This document shows positions 8,054 to 17,377 of a stretch of DNA of 64,000 nucleotides, piece by piece. The stretch comes from Burkholderiales bacterium C2 (GTDB lineage: Bacteria; Pseudomonadota; Gammaproteobacteria; Burkholderiales; Burkholderiaceae_C). Below the pieces are notes generated by a model that worked only from the letters and a program-made list of their open reading frames with translations, was not told where the DNA came from and made no database searches. Positions within the stretch are counted from its first letter, which is position 1; every line of letters begins with the position of its first letter. The DNA is taken from positions 1 through 64,000 of the forward strand of contig SCOI01000014.1 of assembly GCA_005503085.1 (NCBI GenBank), in the 5' to 3' direction. The position numbers and the translations under genes are program-made.

Positions 8054-9302
8054 AGCGCAGCGCCTCGGCCGGTTGCACGCGGCTGGCGCGCCAGCTCGGA
8101 TAGAGGGTGGCCAGAAAGGCCAGGATCAGCGAGGTGATCGCGATCGGGATGATGTCGGCGCTCTGCGGCTCACTGGGCATGCGGCTGATCAGGTAAATGC
8201 TGCCGGGCAGGAAGCTGACATTGAGCAGCCGCTCGATCGCCGGCACGATCACATCGATATTGAAGGCCACCAGCAGACCCAGGCCCACGCCCGAGATCGT
8301 GCCGATCACACCCGAGGCCGCGCCCTGCACCATGAAGATGCCCATGATGGAGCGCGGGCTGGCACCCAGGGTGCGCAAGATCGCGATGTCGGCCTGCTTG
8401 TCGGTCACCGTCATCACCAGGGTCGAGACCAGATTGAAGGCCGCGACCGCGACGATCAGGGTCAGGATGATGCTCATCAAGCGCTTCTCGACCTGGACCG
8501 CATCGAACCAGTTGGCATTGGCACGGGTCCAGTCGCGCACACGCAGCTCGGGCCCCAGGCTTTGCGCCAGTTGGTCCCCGACCTGGCGGGCCTGATGCAC
8601 ATCGGCCAGCTTCAGCTGAACACCGGTCGGGCCGCCGACGCGGAACAGCCGGGCCGCGTCGTCCACATGGATCAGGGCCAGGCCGCTGTCGTACTCGTAA
8701 TGGCCGGCATTGAAGGTGCCGACCAGGGTGAAGGTCTTGAGCCGCGGCACGACGCCGGCCGGCGTGACCTGACCGCTCGGCGCGACCAGCGTGATCTTGT
8801 CGCCCTCGCGCACACCGAGCGAGCGCGCCAGCTCCCCTCCCAACACAATGCCCCAGTCACCGGCTTTCAGCCGCGACAGCGGGCCGTCCTTGAGCTGAGC
8901 CGCCAGCGGCGTGACCGTCGCCTCCAGCTCAGGATCGATGCCGCGGACGATGGCGCCGCGCATGTCCTCGCCGCGCGCGATCAGCACCTGGGCCGCGACA
9001 AAGGGGGCGGCGCCGACCACGGCCGGGTTCTCGCGCGCCTTGGCGGCGGTGGCCTGCCAGTCGGCCAGGGCCTCGCCGGAATAGGACATCAGCTCCACAT
9101 GCGCGATCACCGACAGCATGCGATCGCGCACCTCCTTCTGGAAGCCGTTCATCACCGACAAGACGATGATCAGCGCCGCCACCCCCAATGCGATACCCAG
9201 CATCGAGACGCCGGAGATGAAGGAGATGAAGCGGTTGCGCCGCCCGCCACGGCCGGCGCGGGTATAGCGCCAACCAATCTGCAACTCATAAGGCCAATTC
9301 AT
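8046..9302 (-). CDS. lolC: Lipoprotein-releasing ABC transporter permease LolC/LolE
   Basis: 418 residues: one N-terminal membrane helix (about 22-48, following the [16 protein letters not shown] motif), a large periplasmic domain, and three C-terminal helices with the FtsX-like fold. This is the LolC/LolE architecture. Only one permease gene accompanies lolD, whereas Escherichia coli has both lolC and lolE. In many proteobacteria a single LolF protein forms a homodimer, and this gene may do that. The 5' leader contains a strong hairpin (9320-9353). Confidence 0.92.
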   Translation of the reverse strand: MNWPYELQIGWRYTRAGRGGRRNRFISFISGVSMLGIALGVAALIIVLSVMNGFQKEVRDRMLSVIAHVELMSYSGEALADWQATAAKARENPAVVGAAPFVAAQVLIARGEDMRGAIVRGIDPELEATVTPLAAQLKDGPLSRLKAGDWGIVLGGELARSLGVREGDKITLVAPSGQVTPAGVVPRLKTFTLVGTFNAGHYEYDSGLALIHVDDAARLFRVGGPTGVQLKLADVHQARQVGDQLAQSLGPELRVRDWTRANANWFDAVQVEKRLMSIILTLIVAVAAFNLVSTLVMTVTDKQADIAILRTLGASPRSIMGIFMVQGAASGVIGTISGVGLGLLVAFNIDVIVPAIERLLNVSFLPGSIYLISRMPSEPQSADIIPIAITSLILAFLATLYPSWRASRVQPAEALRYE

Positions 9303-9319
9303 GGGCGGGCATGCTAACC

Positions 9320-9353
9320 GACGGCAGCCCGCGATTTGGCCGGGACTGCCGTC
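9320..9353 (-). promoter_or_regulatory. Hairpin in the lolC 5' leader
   Basis: Arms GACGGCAGCCCG and CGGG-A-CTGCCGTC pair over 12 bases with one bulge, 18 bases before the lolC start. There is no T-run after it on either strand, so it is not an ordinary terminator. It may affect mRNA stability or translation. Confidence 0.35.
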
Positions 9354-9379
9354 TAGGAGTAAGAAGGTGATGGCACAAG

Positions 9380-9414
9380 GAAAAATGGACCGGATGCTTT
9401 CACATCCGGTCCAT
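9380..9414 (-). terminator. Terminator of tRNA-Pro
   Basis: A 12-bp hairpin ATGGACCGGATG / CATCCGGTCCAT followed by five T on the minus strand begins 17 bases after the tRNA-Pro CCA end. It separates the tRNA unit from lolCD. Confidence 0.9.
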
Positions 9415-9431
9415 CGATCTCTTCTTTTTGT

Positions 9432-9509
<78 letters not shown>

Positions 9510-9520
9510 CTGAGCCTCAG

Positions 9521-9550
9521 ATTATAGGCGGATTTAAAACTAGAACGCAA
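9521..9550 (-). promoter_or_regulatory. Promoter of tRNA-Pro
   Basis: A perfect -10 box TATAAT (9521-9526) and -35 TTGCGT (9545-9550) with an 18-base spacer lie just upstream of the tRNA on the minus strand. The -35 box overlaps the last codons of the MerR-like gene, so the tRNA can be transcribed independently of the translation operon. Confidence 0.75.
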
Positions 9551-9971
9551 GCAATGTCTCGCGAATCGACAGCAATTCTTGACGCACCTGTTCGAGCGAG
9601 AGCTTTTCGTCGCCGCTCACCTCAAAGGACGGCAGCGTGTCGAGCTCATCGGCCTCCAGGCGCTCGGCCTCGGCGGCTTCCTCCCGGAAGGCCTGCAGCG
9701 CGTCAAGGCGCAGACCCGGCGCGTCGGCAAGCTGGTTGCGGGCACCCGAGATCGTGAAGCCCTGGTCATAGAGCAAGTCACGGATGCGGCGAATCAGCAG
9801 CACCTCATGGTGCTGGTAGTAGCGGCGGTTGCCACGCCGCTTCATGGGCTTGAGTTGCGTGAACTCCTGCTCCCAATAACGCAGCACATAGGGCTTCACG
9901 CCACACAAATCGCTGACCTCACCGATGGTGAAATAGCGTTTGGCAGGTATCGAAGGAAGCACTTTTTCCAT
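9540..9971 (-). CDS. MerR-family transcriptional regulator
   Basis: 143 residues with an N-terminal winged helix-turn-helix (about 13-80) that reads YFTIGEVSDLCGVKPYVLRYWE and then the MerR-type wing RRGNRRYYQHHEV. No cysteine-rich metal-binding loop is present; the C-terminal third is acidic and probably helical for dimerisation. A MerR gene directly behind ihfA and in front of tRNA-Pro is a conserved neighbourhood in proteobacteria. Its target and effector are unknown. It is the last protein gene of the thrS-to-ihfA series, 34 bases after ihfA. Confidence 0.85.
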   Translation of the reverse strand: MEKVLPSIPAKRYFTIGEVSDLCGVKPYVLRYWEQEFTQLKPMKRRGNRRYYQHHEVLLIRRIRDLLYDQGFTISGARNQLADAPGLRLDALQAFREEAAEAERLEADELDTLPSFEVSGDEKLSLEQVRQELLSIRETLLAF

Positions 9972-10005
9972 TCAAATCAAGGGCTTCAGGTCGGGAGGTC
10001 AGACT

Positions 10006-10383
10006 CTACTCGAAGTCATCCTCGCCGGGTGTATCACCTTGCACCAGTCCCTTGAGTTTGTGACTGGCGTGGAAGGTGACGACATTGCGGGCCTTGATCG
10101 GGATCGCCTCGCCGGTGCGCGGATTGCGCCCGGGGCGCGAGGCCTTGCGCCGGATATTGAAGTTGCCGAAGCCCGACAGCTTGACGTCCCGCCCCTGCAC
10201 CAACTGGCCATGGATGATGTCGAAGAAGGCCTCGACCATGTCCTTGGACTCGCGCTTGTTCAGGCCCAGCTTGTCGAACAGCAGTTCGGCCAGCTCGGCC
10301 TTGGTCAAGGTCGGCGTTTCCAGGCTGGGCAGCAGCACGCGCGCCGGCCCGGTCTCGTTTTTGTTGTCGTCGTCGCTCATCAA
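10006..10383 (-). CDS. ihfA: Integration host factor alpha subunit
   Basis: 125-residue HU/IHF-family DNA-bending protein. The DNA-contacting beta arm [21 protein letters not shown], with its intercalating proline in the RPGRNP tip, is intact and includes the alpha-type signature. It is about 25 residues longer than the E. coli subunit: an acidic N-terminal tail ([12 protein letters not shown]) precedes [11 protein letters not shown]. The alternative start is one codon later (10380). It lies 24 bases after pheT, the classical pheT-ihfA linkage. IHF acts as a nucleoid architect and co-regulator, here co-expressed with translation genes. Confidence 0.94.
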   Translation of the reverse strand: MMSDDDNKNETGPARVLLPSLETPTLTKAELAELLFDKLGLNKRESKDMVEAFFDIIHGQLVQGRDVKLSGFGNFNIRRKASRPGRNPRTGEAIPIKARNVVTFHASHKLKGLVQGDTPGEDDFE

Positions 10384-10407
10384 AACCCTCCCCGCCTTCT
10401 TGTTCGC

Positions 10408-12822
10408 TTAGCCGCGCAAACGCGCGCCCAGGTGCTGAGCCAGCGCCGCGAGCACGGCAGCCACCGCCTGCTCGATGCGCTCGTCGGTCAGGGTGGCCTC
10501 GTCGTCCAGCAACTCCAGACGGACGGCCATGCTGCGCTCACCCTCTTTCAGATCACCGCCGGCCTGGGTCGGCTTGAAGACGTCGAACAGCCGCGCCGAG
10601 CGTATCAATCCGTCATGGGCACCGGCAATCGTCGTCATCAGGGCTTCATGCGTGACGCTCTCGCCGACCACGACCGCGATATCGCGCTGCACCGACTGTT
10701 GACGCGGCACGCCCTGGCCTTGCGGCAGGCGGCGCGCCAGCACGGCGTCCAGCGCCAGCTCGAACACGATGGGCGCGCTGGGCAGCTCATAGCCCTGGCG
10801 CCATTTCGGATGCAACTCACCGATCACGCCGATGTCCTCGCCATCCAGCTCGACACGGGCGCTGCGGCCCGGATGCAGCGCGGGATGCTCAGCCGCGACA
10901 AAGCGCAGCTGGCGGGGCGCGAACAAGGCCTCCAGATCCCCCTTCACATCGAAGAAATCGATGCCACGGTCACGCTGACTCCATTGCGGCTGATCGGCCG
11001 GGCCGAAGGCAAGACCTGCCACCCGCATCGGTTGGCGAACACCGGTGATCGTCGTGTCGCTCTCCACGACGGTGGCGTCGCGCAGGAATACCCGCCCGAT
11101 CTCGAACAGGCGCACCCGCGGCGCCTTGCGGCTCAGGTTGTAGCGCAGCGCATTGATCAGGCTGCCGATCAGGCTGGAGCGCATCACGGCCAGCGGTGCG
11201 GCGATCGGGTTCAGCAGCTGGATCGGACTGTCATTGCCGGCCAGCTCCTTCTCCCAGCGCGCCTCGACGAAGCTGAAATTGATGGTCTCGTAATAGTCGC
11301 GGCCGGCCAGGGCGTGGCGCAGCGCATGAACGGCCCGGCGCGATTCCGAGGCCACCTTGCCGACCACCGGCGCCAGCGGCGGCGTGTCGGGCAGATTCGG
11401 ATAGCCCAGCACGCGTATCACTTCCTCGATCAGGTCTTCCTCGATCTGGATGTCGAAGCGCGAGCTCGGCGGCGTCACGGTCAGCGTGCCCTCGCCCTCT
11501 GCGAACTCGAGGCCCAGGCGCTTGAACACGCCAGCGCATTGCGCCTGCGTGAGCGGCATGCCGATCACCTTGGCGGCGCGCGCCACCCGCAGTGTCACCG
11601 GCTTGCGTTCAGGCAGCGCCGTGATCTGGTCGTCCATCACCGCGGCCTCACCACCGCAAACCTCGAGGATCAGCTGGGTGATGCGCTCGATGTGCTCGAC
11701 GGTCTGCGCCGGATCCACGCCACGCTCGAAGCGGTGGCCGGCATCGGTCGAGAAGTTGTAGCGGCGCGATCGGCCCATCACCGCCTTGGGCCACCAGAAG
11801 GCGGCTTCGACATAGACGTTCTTCGTGTCATCGGAGACCGCCGTGTGGTCACCGCCCATGATGCCGGCCAGCGATTCGACCGCCTTGTTGTCGGCGATCA
11901 CGCCGACGCTCTCGTCGACTTCGATGGTGTTGCCGTTCAACAGCTTGAGCTGTTCACCCTGGCGTCCCCAGCGCACGACCAGTTCGCCGTCGATCTTGTC
12001 GAGGTCGAAGATATGGCTGGGGCGACCCAGCTCGAACATCACATAGTTCGAGATATCGACCAGCGGCGAGACCGAGCGCTGGCCGCAACGGGCCAGGCGG
12101 TCCACCATCCATGCGGGCGTTTGCGCCTGGGTATTGACGCCACGCACGATGCGACCCGAGAAACGCCCACACAGATCGGAGGCCTCGATGCGCACCGGCA
12201 GCTTGTCCTGGTGCTTGACCTCGGCGGGCGTGAACGCCGGCGCCTGCAGCGGCGCGCCGGTCAGTGCCGAGACTTCGCGGGCGATGCCGTAGACGCTCAG
12301 CGCGTGGGCCAGATTCGGCGTCAGCTTCAGGGTGAACAGCGTGTCGTCGAGCTTCAGATGCTCACGGATGTTCTGCCCGATGGGCGCATCGGCGGCCAGC
12401 TCCAGCAGGCCGCCATGGTCCTCGCTGAGCTTGAGTTCGCGAGCCGAGCACAGCATGCCAAAGCTCTCGACGCCGCGCAGCTTGCCGACCTTGATGCCGA
12501 AGGGCTTGCCATCTTCGCCCGGGGGCAGCTCGGCGCCGACCATGGCCAGCGGCACCTTGATGCCGGCCCGCGCATTCGGTGCGCCGCAGACGATCTGCAG
12601 GGGCTCCGGACCGCCGGCATTGACCGTGCAGACGCGCAGCTTGTCAGCATTCGGGTGCTGCTCGGCAGTCAGGATCTCGGCAACGACGATGCCGTGAAAA
12701 GGCGGCGCCACCGGGCGCAGCTCTTCGACCTCGAGGCCGCTCATCGTCAGCAGCTCGGCCAGTTCTTGGGTGTTCAGCGCGGGGTTGCAGAATGACCGCA
12801 GCCAGGATTCAGGGAATTGCAT
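10408..12822 (-). CDS. pheT: Phenylalanyl-tRNA synthetase beta subunit
   Basis: 804 residues, full length. PheT forms an alpha2-beta2 enzyme with PheS that charges tRNA-Phe and edits mischarged tyrosine. Domains in order: an N-terminal B1 region, the EMAP/OB-fold tRNA-binding domain (about 40-150, with VCGAPNARAG), B3/B4 editing domain, B5 domain, the catalytic-like core, and a C-terminal FDX-ACB anticodon-binding domain (last about 95 residues). It is 35 bases after pheS and 24 before ihfA in one transcript. Confidence 0.97.
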   Translation of the reverse strand: MQFPESWLRSFCNPALNTQELAELLTMSGLEVEELRPVAPPFHGIVVAEILTAEQHPNADKLRVCTVNAGGPEPLQIVCGAPNARAGIKVPLAMVGAELPPGEDGKPFGIKVGKLRGVESFGMLCSARELKLSEDHGGLLELAADAPIGQNIREHLKLDDTLFTLKLTPNLAHALSVYGIAREVSALTGAPLQAPAFTPAEVKHQDKLPVRIEASDLCGRFSGRIVRGVNTQAQTPAWMVDRLARCGQRSVSPLVDISNYVMFELGRPSHIFDLDKIDGELVVRWGRQGEQLKLLNGNTIEVDESVGVIADNKAVESLAGIMGGDHTAVSDDTKNVYVEAAFWWPKAVMGRSRRYNFSTDAGHRFERGVDPAQTVEHIERITQLILEVCGGEAAVMDDQITALPERKPVTLRVARAAKVIGMPLTQAQCAGVFKRLGLEFAEGEGTLTVTPPSSRFDIQIEEDLIEEVIRVLGYPNLPDTPPLAPVVGKVASESRRAVHALRHALAGRDYYETINFSFVEARWEKELAGNDSPIQLLNPIAAPLAVMRSSLIGSLINALRYNLSRKAPRVRLFEIGRVFLRDATVVESDTTITGVRQPMRVAGLAFGPADQPQWSQRDRGIDFFDVKGDLEALFAPRQLRFVAAEHPALHPGRSARVELDGEDIGVIGELHPKWRQGYELPSAPIVFELALDAVLARRLPQGQGVPRQQSVQRDIAVVVGESVTHEALMTTIAGAHDGLIRSARLFDVFKPTQAGGDLKEGERSMAVRLELLDDEATLTDERIEQAVAAVLAALAQHLGARLRG

Positions 12823-12857
12823 GATGTTTGATCTCGTCTTGGATGGCGGGCGGCTGC

Positions 12858-13895
12858 TTACTTGAACTGCGACAAGAAACGCAGATCGCCATCAAAGAAC
12901 AGGCGCAGATCGTTGACGCCATAGCGCAGCATCGCCAGGCGGTCGATGCCAGAGCCAAAGGCAAAGCCGATATAGCGCTCCGGGTCCAGGCCCATATTGC
13001 GGATCACCTGCGGATGCACCTGGCCGGAGCCCGACACCTCCAGCCAGCGGCCCTTCAGCGGACCGGTGCCGAACATCATGTCGATCTCGGCGCTGGGCTC
13101 GGTGAAGGGGAAGTAGCTGGGGCGGAAACGGATCTGCATGTCCGTCGTCTCGAAGAACTGCTGCAGAAAGTTCACATAGACCGACTTCAGGTCCTTGAAC
13201 GAGATGTTCTCGCCAACCCACAGGCCCTCGACCTGGTGGAACATTGGCGAATGGGTCGCATCGCTGTCGACGCGGTAGGTGCGGCCCGGCGCGATCACGC
13301 GGATCTCCGGCATCGGCTGACCCGCAGCTATCAAGGCTTGGTGGCGCTTGACATGCTGGACCGCATAGCGGATCTGCATCGGGCTGGTGTGGGTGCGCAA
13401 GACATGACCCCCTTCGACGTAGAAGGTGTCATGCATCGAGCGGGCCGGGTGATCAGCCGGCGTGTTCAGCGCGGTGAAGTTGAACCAGTCGTTCTCGATC
13501 TCGGGGCCATCGGCCACGTCGAACCCCATCGATCCGAAGATCGCCTCGATCCGCTCCATCGCCCGCGTGATCGGATGCAGGCCGCCGGTGCCGCGCTGGC
13601 GGCCGGGCAGGCTGACATCCAGGGCCTCGGCCTTCAGCTGGATCTCGAGCTCGGCGTCAGCCAGGGCCTGGCGACGCTCGCTCAGCGCGGCTTCGATACC
13701 AACCTTGAGGACGTTGATCTCGGCCCCGCGGGTCTTCTTCTCGTCGATGGTCAGTGCGGCCAGGCCCTTCATCAGCTCGGTCACGCGACCGGACTTGCCC
13801 AGAAATCGGGCCTTGGCGTTCTCCAAGTCGGCGGGCGTGGCTGCGGCGGCAAAGTCTGCCTGCGCGCTCTGTAGCAGTTGATCGAGATCGTTCAT
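12858..13895 (-). CDS. pheS: Phenylalanyl-tRNA synthetase alpha subunit
   Basis: 345 residues from ATG at 13895 ([10 protein letters not shown]), matching family length. The reading frame stays open upstream for another 31 codons, but that stretch encodes the rplT-pheS terminator hairpin and is not conserved PheS sequence. The N-terminal coiled coil (about 1-85) binds tRNA; the class II catalytic core follows with its motifs ([40 protein letters not shown]-like end). It is the fifth gene of the thrS operon. A terminator-like hairpin 25 bases before the start suggests attenuated entry into pheST. Confidence 0.96.
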   Translation of the reverse strand: MNDLDQLLQSAQADFAAAATPADLENAKARFLGKSGRVTELMKGLAALTIDEKKTRGAEINVLKVGIEAALSERRQALADAELEIQLKAEALDVSLPGRQRGTGGLHPITRAMERIEAIFGSMGFDVADGPEIENDWFNFTALNTPADHPARSMHDTFYVEGGHVLRTHTSPMQIRYAVQHVKRHQALIAAGQPMPEIRVIAPGRTYRVDSDATHSPMFHQVEGLWVGENISFKDLKSVYVNFLQQFFETTDMQIRFRPSYFPFTEPSAEIDMMFGTGPLKGRWLEVSGSGQVHPQVIRNMGLDPERYIGFAFGSGIDRLAMLRYGVNDLRLFFDGDLRFLSQFK

Positions 13896-13920
13896 CGCGG
13901 GGCGAGTTCGTATCAGAAAT

Positions 13921-13951
13921 GAAAAAGGGCCGAACACCTGGGTGTCGGCCC
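13921..13951 (-). terminator. Terminator or attenuator between rplT and pheS
   Basis: The hairpin GGGCCGACACC / GGTGTTCGGCCC (one bulged T) followed by TTTTTC on the minus strand lies 62 bases after the rplT stop and 25 bases before the pheS ATG. Because pheS belongs to the same conserved gene series, this is likely a read-through point or attenuator rather than the operon end. E. coli has an attenuator with the pheM leader peptide at the same junction. Confidence 0.8.
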
Positions 13952-14013
13952 CTAAAGGTCGCGCCCCGGCTTGCGCCAGGGCCACCACGGCCGCATTGCT
14001 GCGGCCCTGGCAA

Positions 14014-14370
14014 TTAAGCGAGAGCGGCCTTCACCTTGGCGAAGATCGAAGCGAAACCGGCCGGATCGTTCACGGCCAGGTCGGCCAGAACCTTGCGGTC
14101 GATGTCGATCTGGGCCTTCTTCAGGCCGGCCACGAACTTGCTGTAGGTCAGACCCAGGCCACGGCTTGCTGCGTTGATACGAGCAATCCACAGCGCACGG
14201 AACACACGCTTCTTGGCGCGACGGTCACGGTAGGCGTATTGACCTGCCTTCATCACCGCCTGCTTGGCGATGCGGAAGACATTCTTACGGCGACCACGGA
14301 AGCCCTTGGCCAGAGCCAGGACCTTCTTGTGACGGGCACGAGCGGTAACACCACGTTTAACGCGAGGCAT
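14014..14370 (-). CDS. rplT: 50S ribosomal protein L20
   Basis: 118 residues, exactly the family length, very basic, beginning [18 protein letters not shown]20 is an early 23S rRNA-binding assembly protein and, in E. coli, a translational repressor of the rpmI-rplT mRNA. It follows rpmI by 29 bases. No truncation or unusual residues were seen. Confidence 0.98.
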   Translation of the reverse strand: MPRVKRGVTARARHKKVLALAKGFRGRRKNVFRIAKQAVMKAGQYAYRDRRAKKRVFRALWIARINAASRGLGLTYSKFVAGLKKAQIDIDRKVLADLAVNDPAGFASIFAKVKAALA

Positions 14371-14399
14371 ATTAAATCTCCTTTAGTTAAATGGTGGAA

Positions 14400-14603
14400 T
14401 TACAGGCCAGCAAAGGGCAGCATCTGAGCGATGTGACCCATGTTGGTTTCGTGCACGGTCGTCGTGCCACGCAGGTGGCGCTTGTTCTTCGTGGTCTTCT
14501 TGGTCAGGATGTGGCGCTTGAACGCTTGACCGCGCTTGACGGTACCACCCGGACGAACGCGAAAACGCTTTTTCGCGCTGCTCTTGGTCTTCATTTTGGG
14601 CAT
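14400..14603 (-). CDS. rpmI: 50S ribosomal protein L35
   Basis: 67 residues from ATG at 14603 ([14 protein letters not shown]), the standard L35 N-terminus. The upstream open frame to 14717 is not coding, since L35 is always about 65 residues and an AGGAG-like site precedes this ATG. It lies between infC and rplT as in nearly all bacteria. A strong hairpin precedes it at 14680-14707. Confidence 0.97.
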   Translation of the reverse strand: MPKMKTKSSAKKRFRVRPGGTVKRGQAFKRHILTKKTTKNKRHLRGTTTVHETNMGHIAQMLPFAGL

Positions 14604-14679
14604 GTTATTGCTCCTTTTAAGATGTCCCAGGGGCGTCAGCGATTCCTCGCTGCACTTGTTCAGCCTCTGGAGACTAATA

Positions 14680-14707
14680 AGCCCGCCGACGACCAGATCG
14701 GCGGGCT
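14680..14707 (-). promoter_or_regulatory. Hairpin between infC and rpmI
   Basis: A 10-bp perfect stem AGCCCGCCGA / TCGGCGGGCT with an 8-base loop lies 17 bases after the infC stop and about 75 bases before rpmI. It is followed by TATTAGT and lacks the T-run of a terminator. It could be an RNA processing site or part of an L20-type translational operator. Confidence 0.5.
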
Positions 14708-14723
14708 GAAACTGCAACGCGCT

Positions 14724-15269
14724 TTAGCGCTTTTTCGGTGCAAGCACCATGATCATCTGCCGGCCTTCCAGCTTGGGCATGTTCTCCACCACGGCCACAT
14801 CCGACAGCTCGTCGCGAATACGCTCCAGCAGCCGCATGCCGATGTCCTGGTGCGTGATCTCGCGACCACGGTAGCGCAGGGTCACCTTGCCTTTGTCACC
14901 GTCTTCGGCGATGAAGCGACGCAGATTGCGCATCTTGATCTGGTAGTCGCCTTCGTCCGTACCCGGGCGGAATTTGACTTCCTTGATCTCGATGACCTTT
15001 TGCTTGGACTTCGCCTCGGCCGCCCGCTTCTGCTCGATGTACTTGAACTTGCCGTAGTCCATCAGGCGGCACACCGGAGGTGTCGCCGTCGCGGAGATTT
15101 CGACCAGATCCACATCCAGCTCGCCCGCCATGCGCAGGGCTTCCATGATGCTCACGATACCCAGGGGCTCGTTCTCGGGGCCGTTCAGGCGGACTTCGGG
15201 AGCCAGGATTTCACGGTTCAGCCGATGCTTACGCTCGGGAATCGCACGACGATCAGCAAAAGTAGCGAT
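14724..15269 (-). CDS. infC: Translation initiation factor IF-3 (ATC start)
   Basis: 181 residues if translated from ATC at 15267-15269. The conserved N-domain ([15 protein letters not shown]...[10 protein letters not shown]) lies upstream of the first in-frame ATG (15155), so a non-ATG start is required. An in-frame TGA sits just upstream of the ATC, and AAAGG is eight bases before it. Using an ATA/ATT/ATC start is a hallmark of infC: IF-3 discriminates against such codons and thereby represses its own synthesis. The C-domain is complete and ends in KKR. An out-of-frame ATG (15272-15274) opens a 7-codon reading frame across the start. Confidence 0.93.
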   Translation of the reverse strand: MATFADRRAIPERKHRLNREILAPEVRLNGPENEPLGIVSIMEALRMAGELDVDLVEISATATPPVCRLMDYGKFKYIEQKRAAEAKSKQKVIEIKEVKFRPGTDEGDYQIKMRNLRRFIAEDGDKGKVTLRYRGREITHQDIGMRLLERIRDELSDVAVVENMPKLEGRQMIMVLAPKKR

Positions 15270-15335
15270 GGTGCATACCTTTCAACAGGCCTCCAAGGCA
15301 TAGAGACCCAAACACAAGCAAAAGCGCGCCCAGAG

Positions 15336-17243
15336 CTAGACCTTCTGCGTGATATCACCCGAGAGCTTCTCCAGGAAGCTCTCCAGGGGCATCACACCCA
15401 GGTCTTGGTTGCCACGGGCGCGCACCGCAACGGCTCCATTTGCCTTTTCCTTGTCGCCAACGACGAGGATGAACGGAACCTTCTGCAAAGAATGCTCGCG
15501 GATTTTATACGTGATTTTCTCGTTCCGCAAATCGGCCTTGACCCTAACTCCTTGTTTTTGCAGTGATTTCACGATTTCAGTGACGTAATCAGCCTGCGCA
15601 TCGGTGATATTGGCCACCACCACCTGCTCCGGCGCCAGCCAGGCCGGCAAGGCGCCGGCATGCTGCTCGATCAGGATGCCGATGAAGCGCTCCAGGCTGC
15701 CGACGATGGCTCGGTGCAGCATCACCGGCTCGCGCCGCTCGCCGTGCTCGTCCACGTACTCGGCACCCAGACGGCCCGGCATCGAGAAGTCGACCTGCAT
15801 CGTGCCGCACTGCCACTGGCGGCCCAGCGCGTCCTTCAGCGTGTACTCGATCTTCGGGCCGTAGAAGGCGCCGTCGCCCGGGGCGATGACGAACTCGACG
15901 CCGGAAGCGCGCAGCGATTCCATCAGAGCGAACTCGGCCTTGTCCCAGACCTCGTCCGAGCCGATGCGAGCCTCGGGTCGCGTCGCCACCTTGTAGATGA
16001 TGTCGGTGAAGCCGAAATCCTGGTAGACCTTCTGCAGCAGCACCGTGTAGTTGACGCACTCCTGCAGGATCTGGTCCTCGGTGCAGAAGATATGGCCGTC
16101 GTCCTGCGTGAAACCGCGCACGCGCATGATGCCGTGCAGGCCGCCGGTGGGTTCGTTGCGGTGGCACTGGCCGAACTCGCCGAAGCGCAGCGGCAGGTCG
16201 CGGTAGCTCTTGATGCCGTGCTTGAAGATCAGGATGTGGCCGGGACAGTTCATCGGCTTGAGCGCGTAGTCACGCTTCTCCGACTCGGTCGTGAACATAT
16301 TGTCGCGGTACTTGTCCCAGTGGCCCGTGGCCTCCCACAGCGTCTTGTCCAGCAGCTGCGGGCCTTTGACCTCCTGGTAGCCGTTGTCACGATAGACGCG
16401 GCGCATGTACTGCTCGACTTCTTGCCAGACCGTCCAGCCCTTGGGGTGCCAGAACACCACGCCCGGCGCATGCTCATCGATGTGGAACAGGTCGAGCTCC
16501 TTGCCGAGCTTGCGGTGGTCGCGCTTCTCGGCCTCCTCCAGCATCAGCAGGTACTTCTGCAGATCATCCTTGCTGGCCCAGGCCGTGCCGTAGATGCGCT
16601 GCAGCATCTCGTTGCGGTGGTCGCCGCGCCAGTAGGCGCCGGCCACCTTCATCAGCTTGAAGTGCTTGAGCTTGCCAGTCGAAGGCACATGCGGGCCGCG
16701 GCACAGATCCTCGAACGCGCCTTCGCGGTACAGCGACACGTCTTCCCCGGCCGGGATGCTGGAGATGATCTCGGCCTTGTAGTCCTCGCCGATGCCCTTG
16801 AAGTAGGCCACGGCCTCGTCGCGCGGCAGCACGCGGCGCTGGACCTTCTCGTCCTTCTTGGCCAGCTCGCTCATCTTGGCCTCAATGGCGACCAGATCCT
16901 CGGGCGTGAACGGGCGCTTGTAGGAGAAGTCGTAGAAGAAACCGTTCTCGATCACCGGGCCTATCGTGACCTGGGCCTCGGGGAACAGTTCCTTGACCGC
17001 ATAGGCCAGCAGGTGGGCGGTCGAGTGGCGGATCACCTCCAGGCCGTCGGCATCCTTGTCGGTGATGATGGCCAGCTGGGCATCGGCTTCGATCAGGAAG
17101 CTGGTGTCGACCACCTTGCCGTCCACCTTGCCGGCCAACGCCGCCTTGGCCAGGCCAGCGCCGATCGAGGCCGCCACATCAAAGACGGTGACGGCTTGCG
17201 GGAACTCACGCTTGGAGCCGTCGGGAAGTTGGATCGAGATCAT
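15336..17243 (-). CDS. thrS: Threonyl-tRNA synthetase
   Basis: 635 residues, full length. Order: TGS domain (1-62, beginning [15 protein letters not shown]), editing/SAD domain with zinc histidines ([12 protein letters not shown]), class II catalytic core with MNCPGH and the [10 protein letters not shown] motif, and a C-terminal anticodon-binding domain. It charges tRNA-Thr and edits Ser-tRNA-Thr. GGAG is eight bases before the ATG. It is the first enzyme gene of the translation operon and is preceded by a threonine-rich leader peptide and terminator (17261-17377), pointing to control by charged tRNA-Thr. Confidence 0.97.
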   Translation of the reverse strand: MISIQLPDGSKREFPQAVTVFDVAASIGAGLAKAALAGKVDGKVVDTSFLIEADAQLAIITDKDADGLEVIRHSTAHLLAYAVKELFPEAQVTIGPVIENGFFYDFSYKRPFTPEDLVAIEAKMSELAKKDEKVQRRVLPRDEAVAYFKGIGEDYKAEIISSIPAGEDVSLYREGAFEDLCRGPHVPSTGKLKHFKLMKVAGAYWRGDHRNEMLQRIYGTAWASKDDLQKYLLMLEEAEKRDHRKLGKELDLFHIDEHAPGVVFWHPKGWTVWQEVEQYMRRVYRDNGYQEVKGPQLLDKTLWEATGHWDKYRDNMFTTESEKRDYALKPMNCPGHILIFKHGIKSYRDLPLRFGEFGQCHRNEPTGGLHGIMRVRGFTQDDGHIFCTEDQILQECVNYTVLLQKVYQDFGFTDIIYKVATRPEARIGSDEVWDKAEFALMESLRASGVEFVIAPGDGAFYGPKIEYTLKDALGRQWQCGTMQVDFSMPGRLGAEYVDEHGERREPVMLHRAIVGSLERFIGILIEQHAGALPAWLAPEQVVVANITDAQADYVTEIVKSLQKQGVRVKADLRNEKITYKIREHSLQKVPFILVVGDKEKANGAVAVRARGNQDLGVMPLESFLEKLSGDITQKV

Positions 17244-17260
17244 TGGAATACTCCGAATGC

Positions 17261-17295
17261 AAAAACAAAAAAGCGCGGCCTGCTGCCGCGCTTTT
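17261..17295 (-). terminator. Attenuator terminator upstream of thrS
   Basis: An 11-bp perfect stem AAAAGCGCGGC / GCCGCGCTTTT with a 5-base loop, followed by TTGTTTTT, ends 18 bases before the thrS start codon. It lies between a threonine-rich leader peptide and thrS. A GGCCGCGGCT segment (17321-17330) just after the leader stop can pair with the upstream arm (GCCGCG with CGCGGC) and would prevent terminator formation. Confidence 0.88.
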
Positions 17296-17332
17296 GAGGG
17301 AGAGATGGAAAGACGTGACGAGCCGCGGCCGA

Positions 17333-17377
17333 CTATTTACCTTGAGAGGTGGTCGTAGTTCGCGGTGTCATAACCAT
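17333..17377 (-). CDS. Threonine-rich leader peptide (thrS attenuator)
   Basis: A 14-codon frame, [14 protein letters not shown], from ATG at 17377 to TAG at 17333-17335. Five of fourteen residues are threonine, four of them consecutive (ACT ACG ACC ACC). AGAAAGG lies about five bases before the ATG. A possible -10 box TACAAT is at 17414-17419, though no good -35 was found. The stop codon is two bases before the candidate antiterminator segment. A ribosome finishing the peptide would cover that segment, while a ribosome stalled at the Thr codons would leave it free. The design matches classical leader-peptide attenuation; function is inferred. Confidence 0.75.
   Translation of the reverse strand: MVMTPRTTTTSQGK

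Noticed and set aside
9940-12795. Very long + strand open frame opposite ihfA and pheT
   Set aside because: The minus-strand genes are unambiguous and the + frame shows only mirror composition.
13896-13988. N-terminal extension of PheS
   Set aside because: The in-frame extension encodes the terminator hairpin and is not PheS-like; MNDLDQLL at 13895 is the family start.
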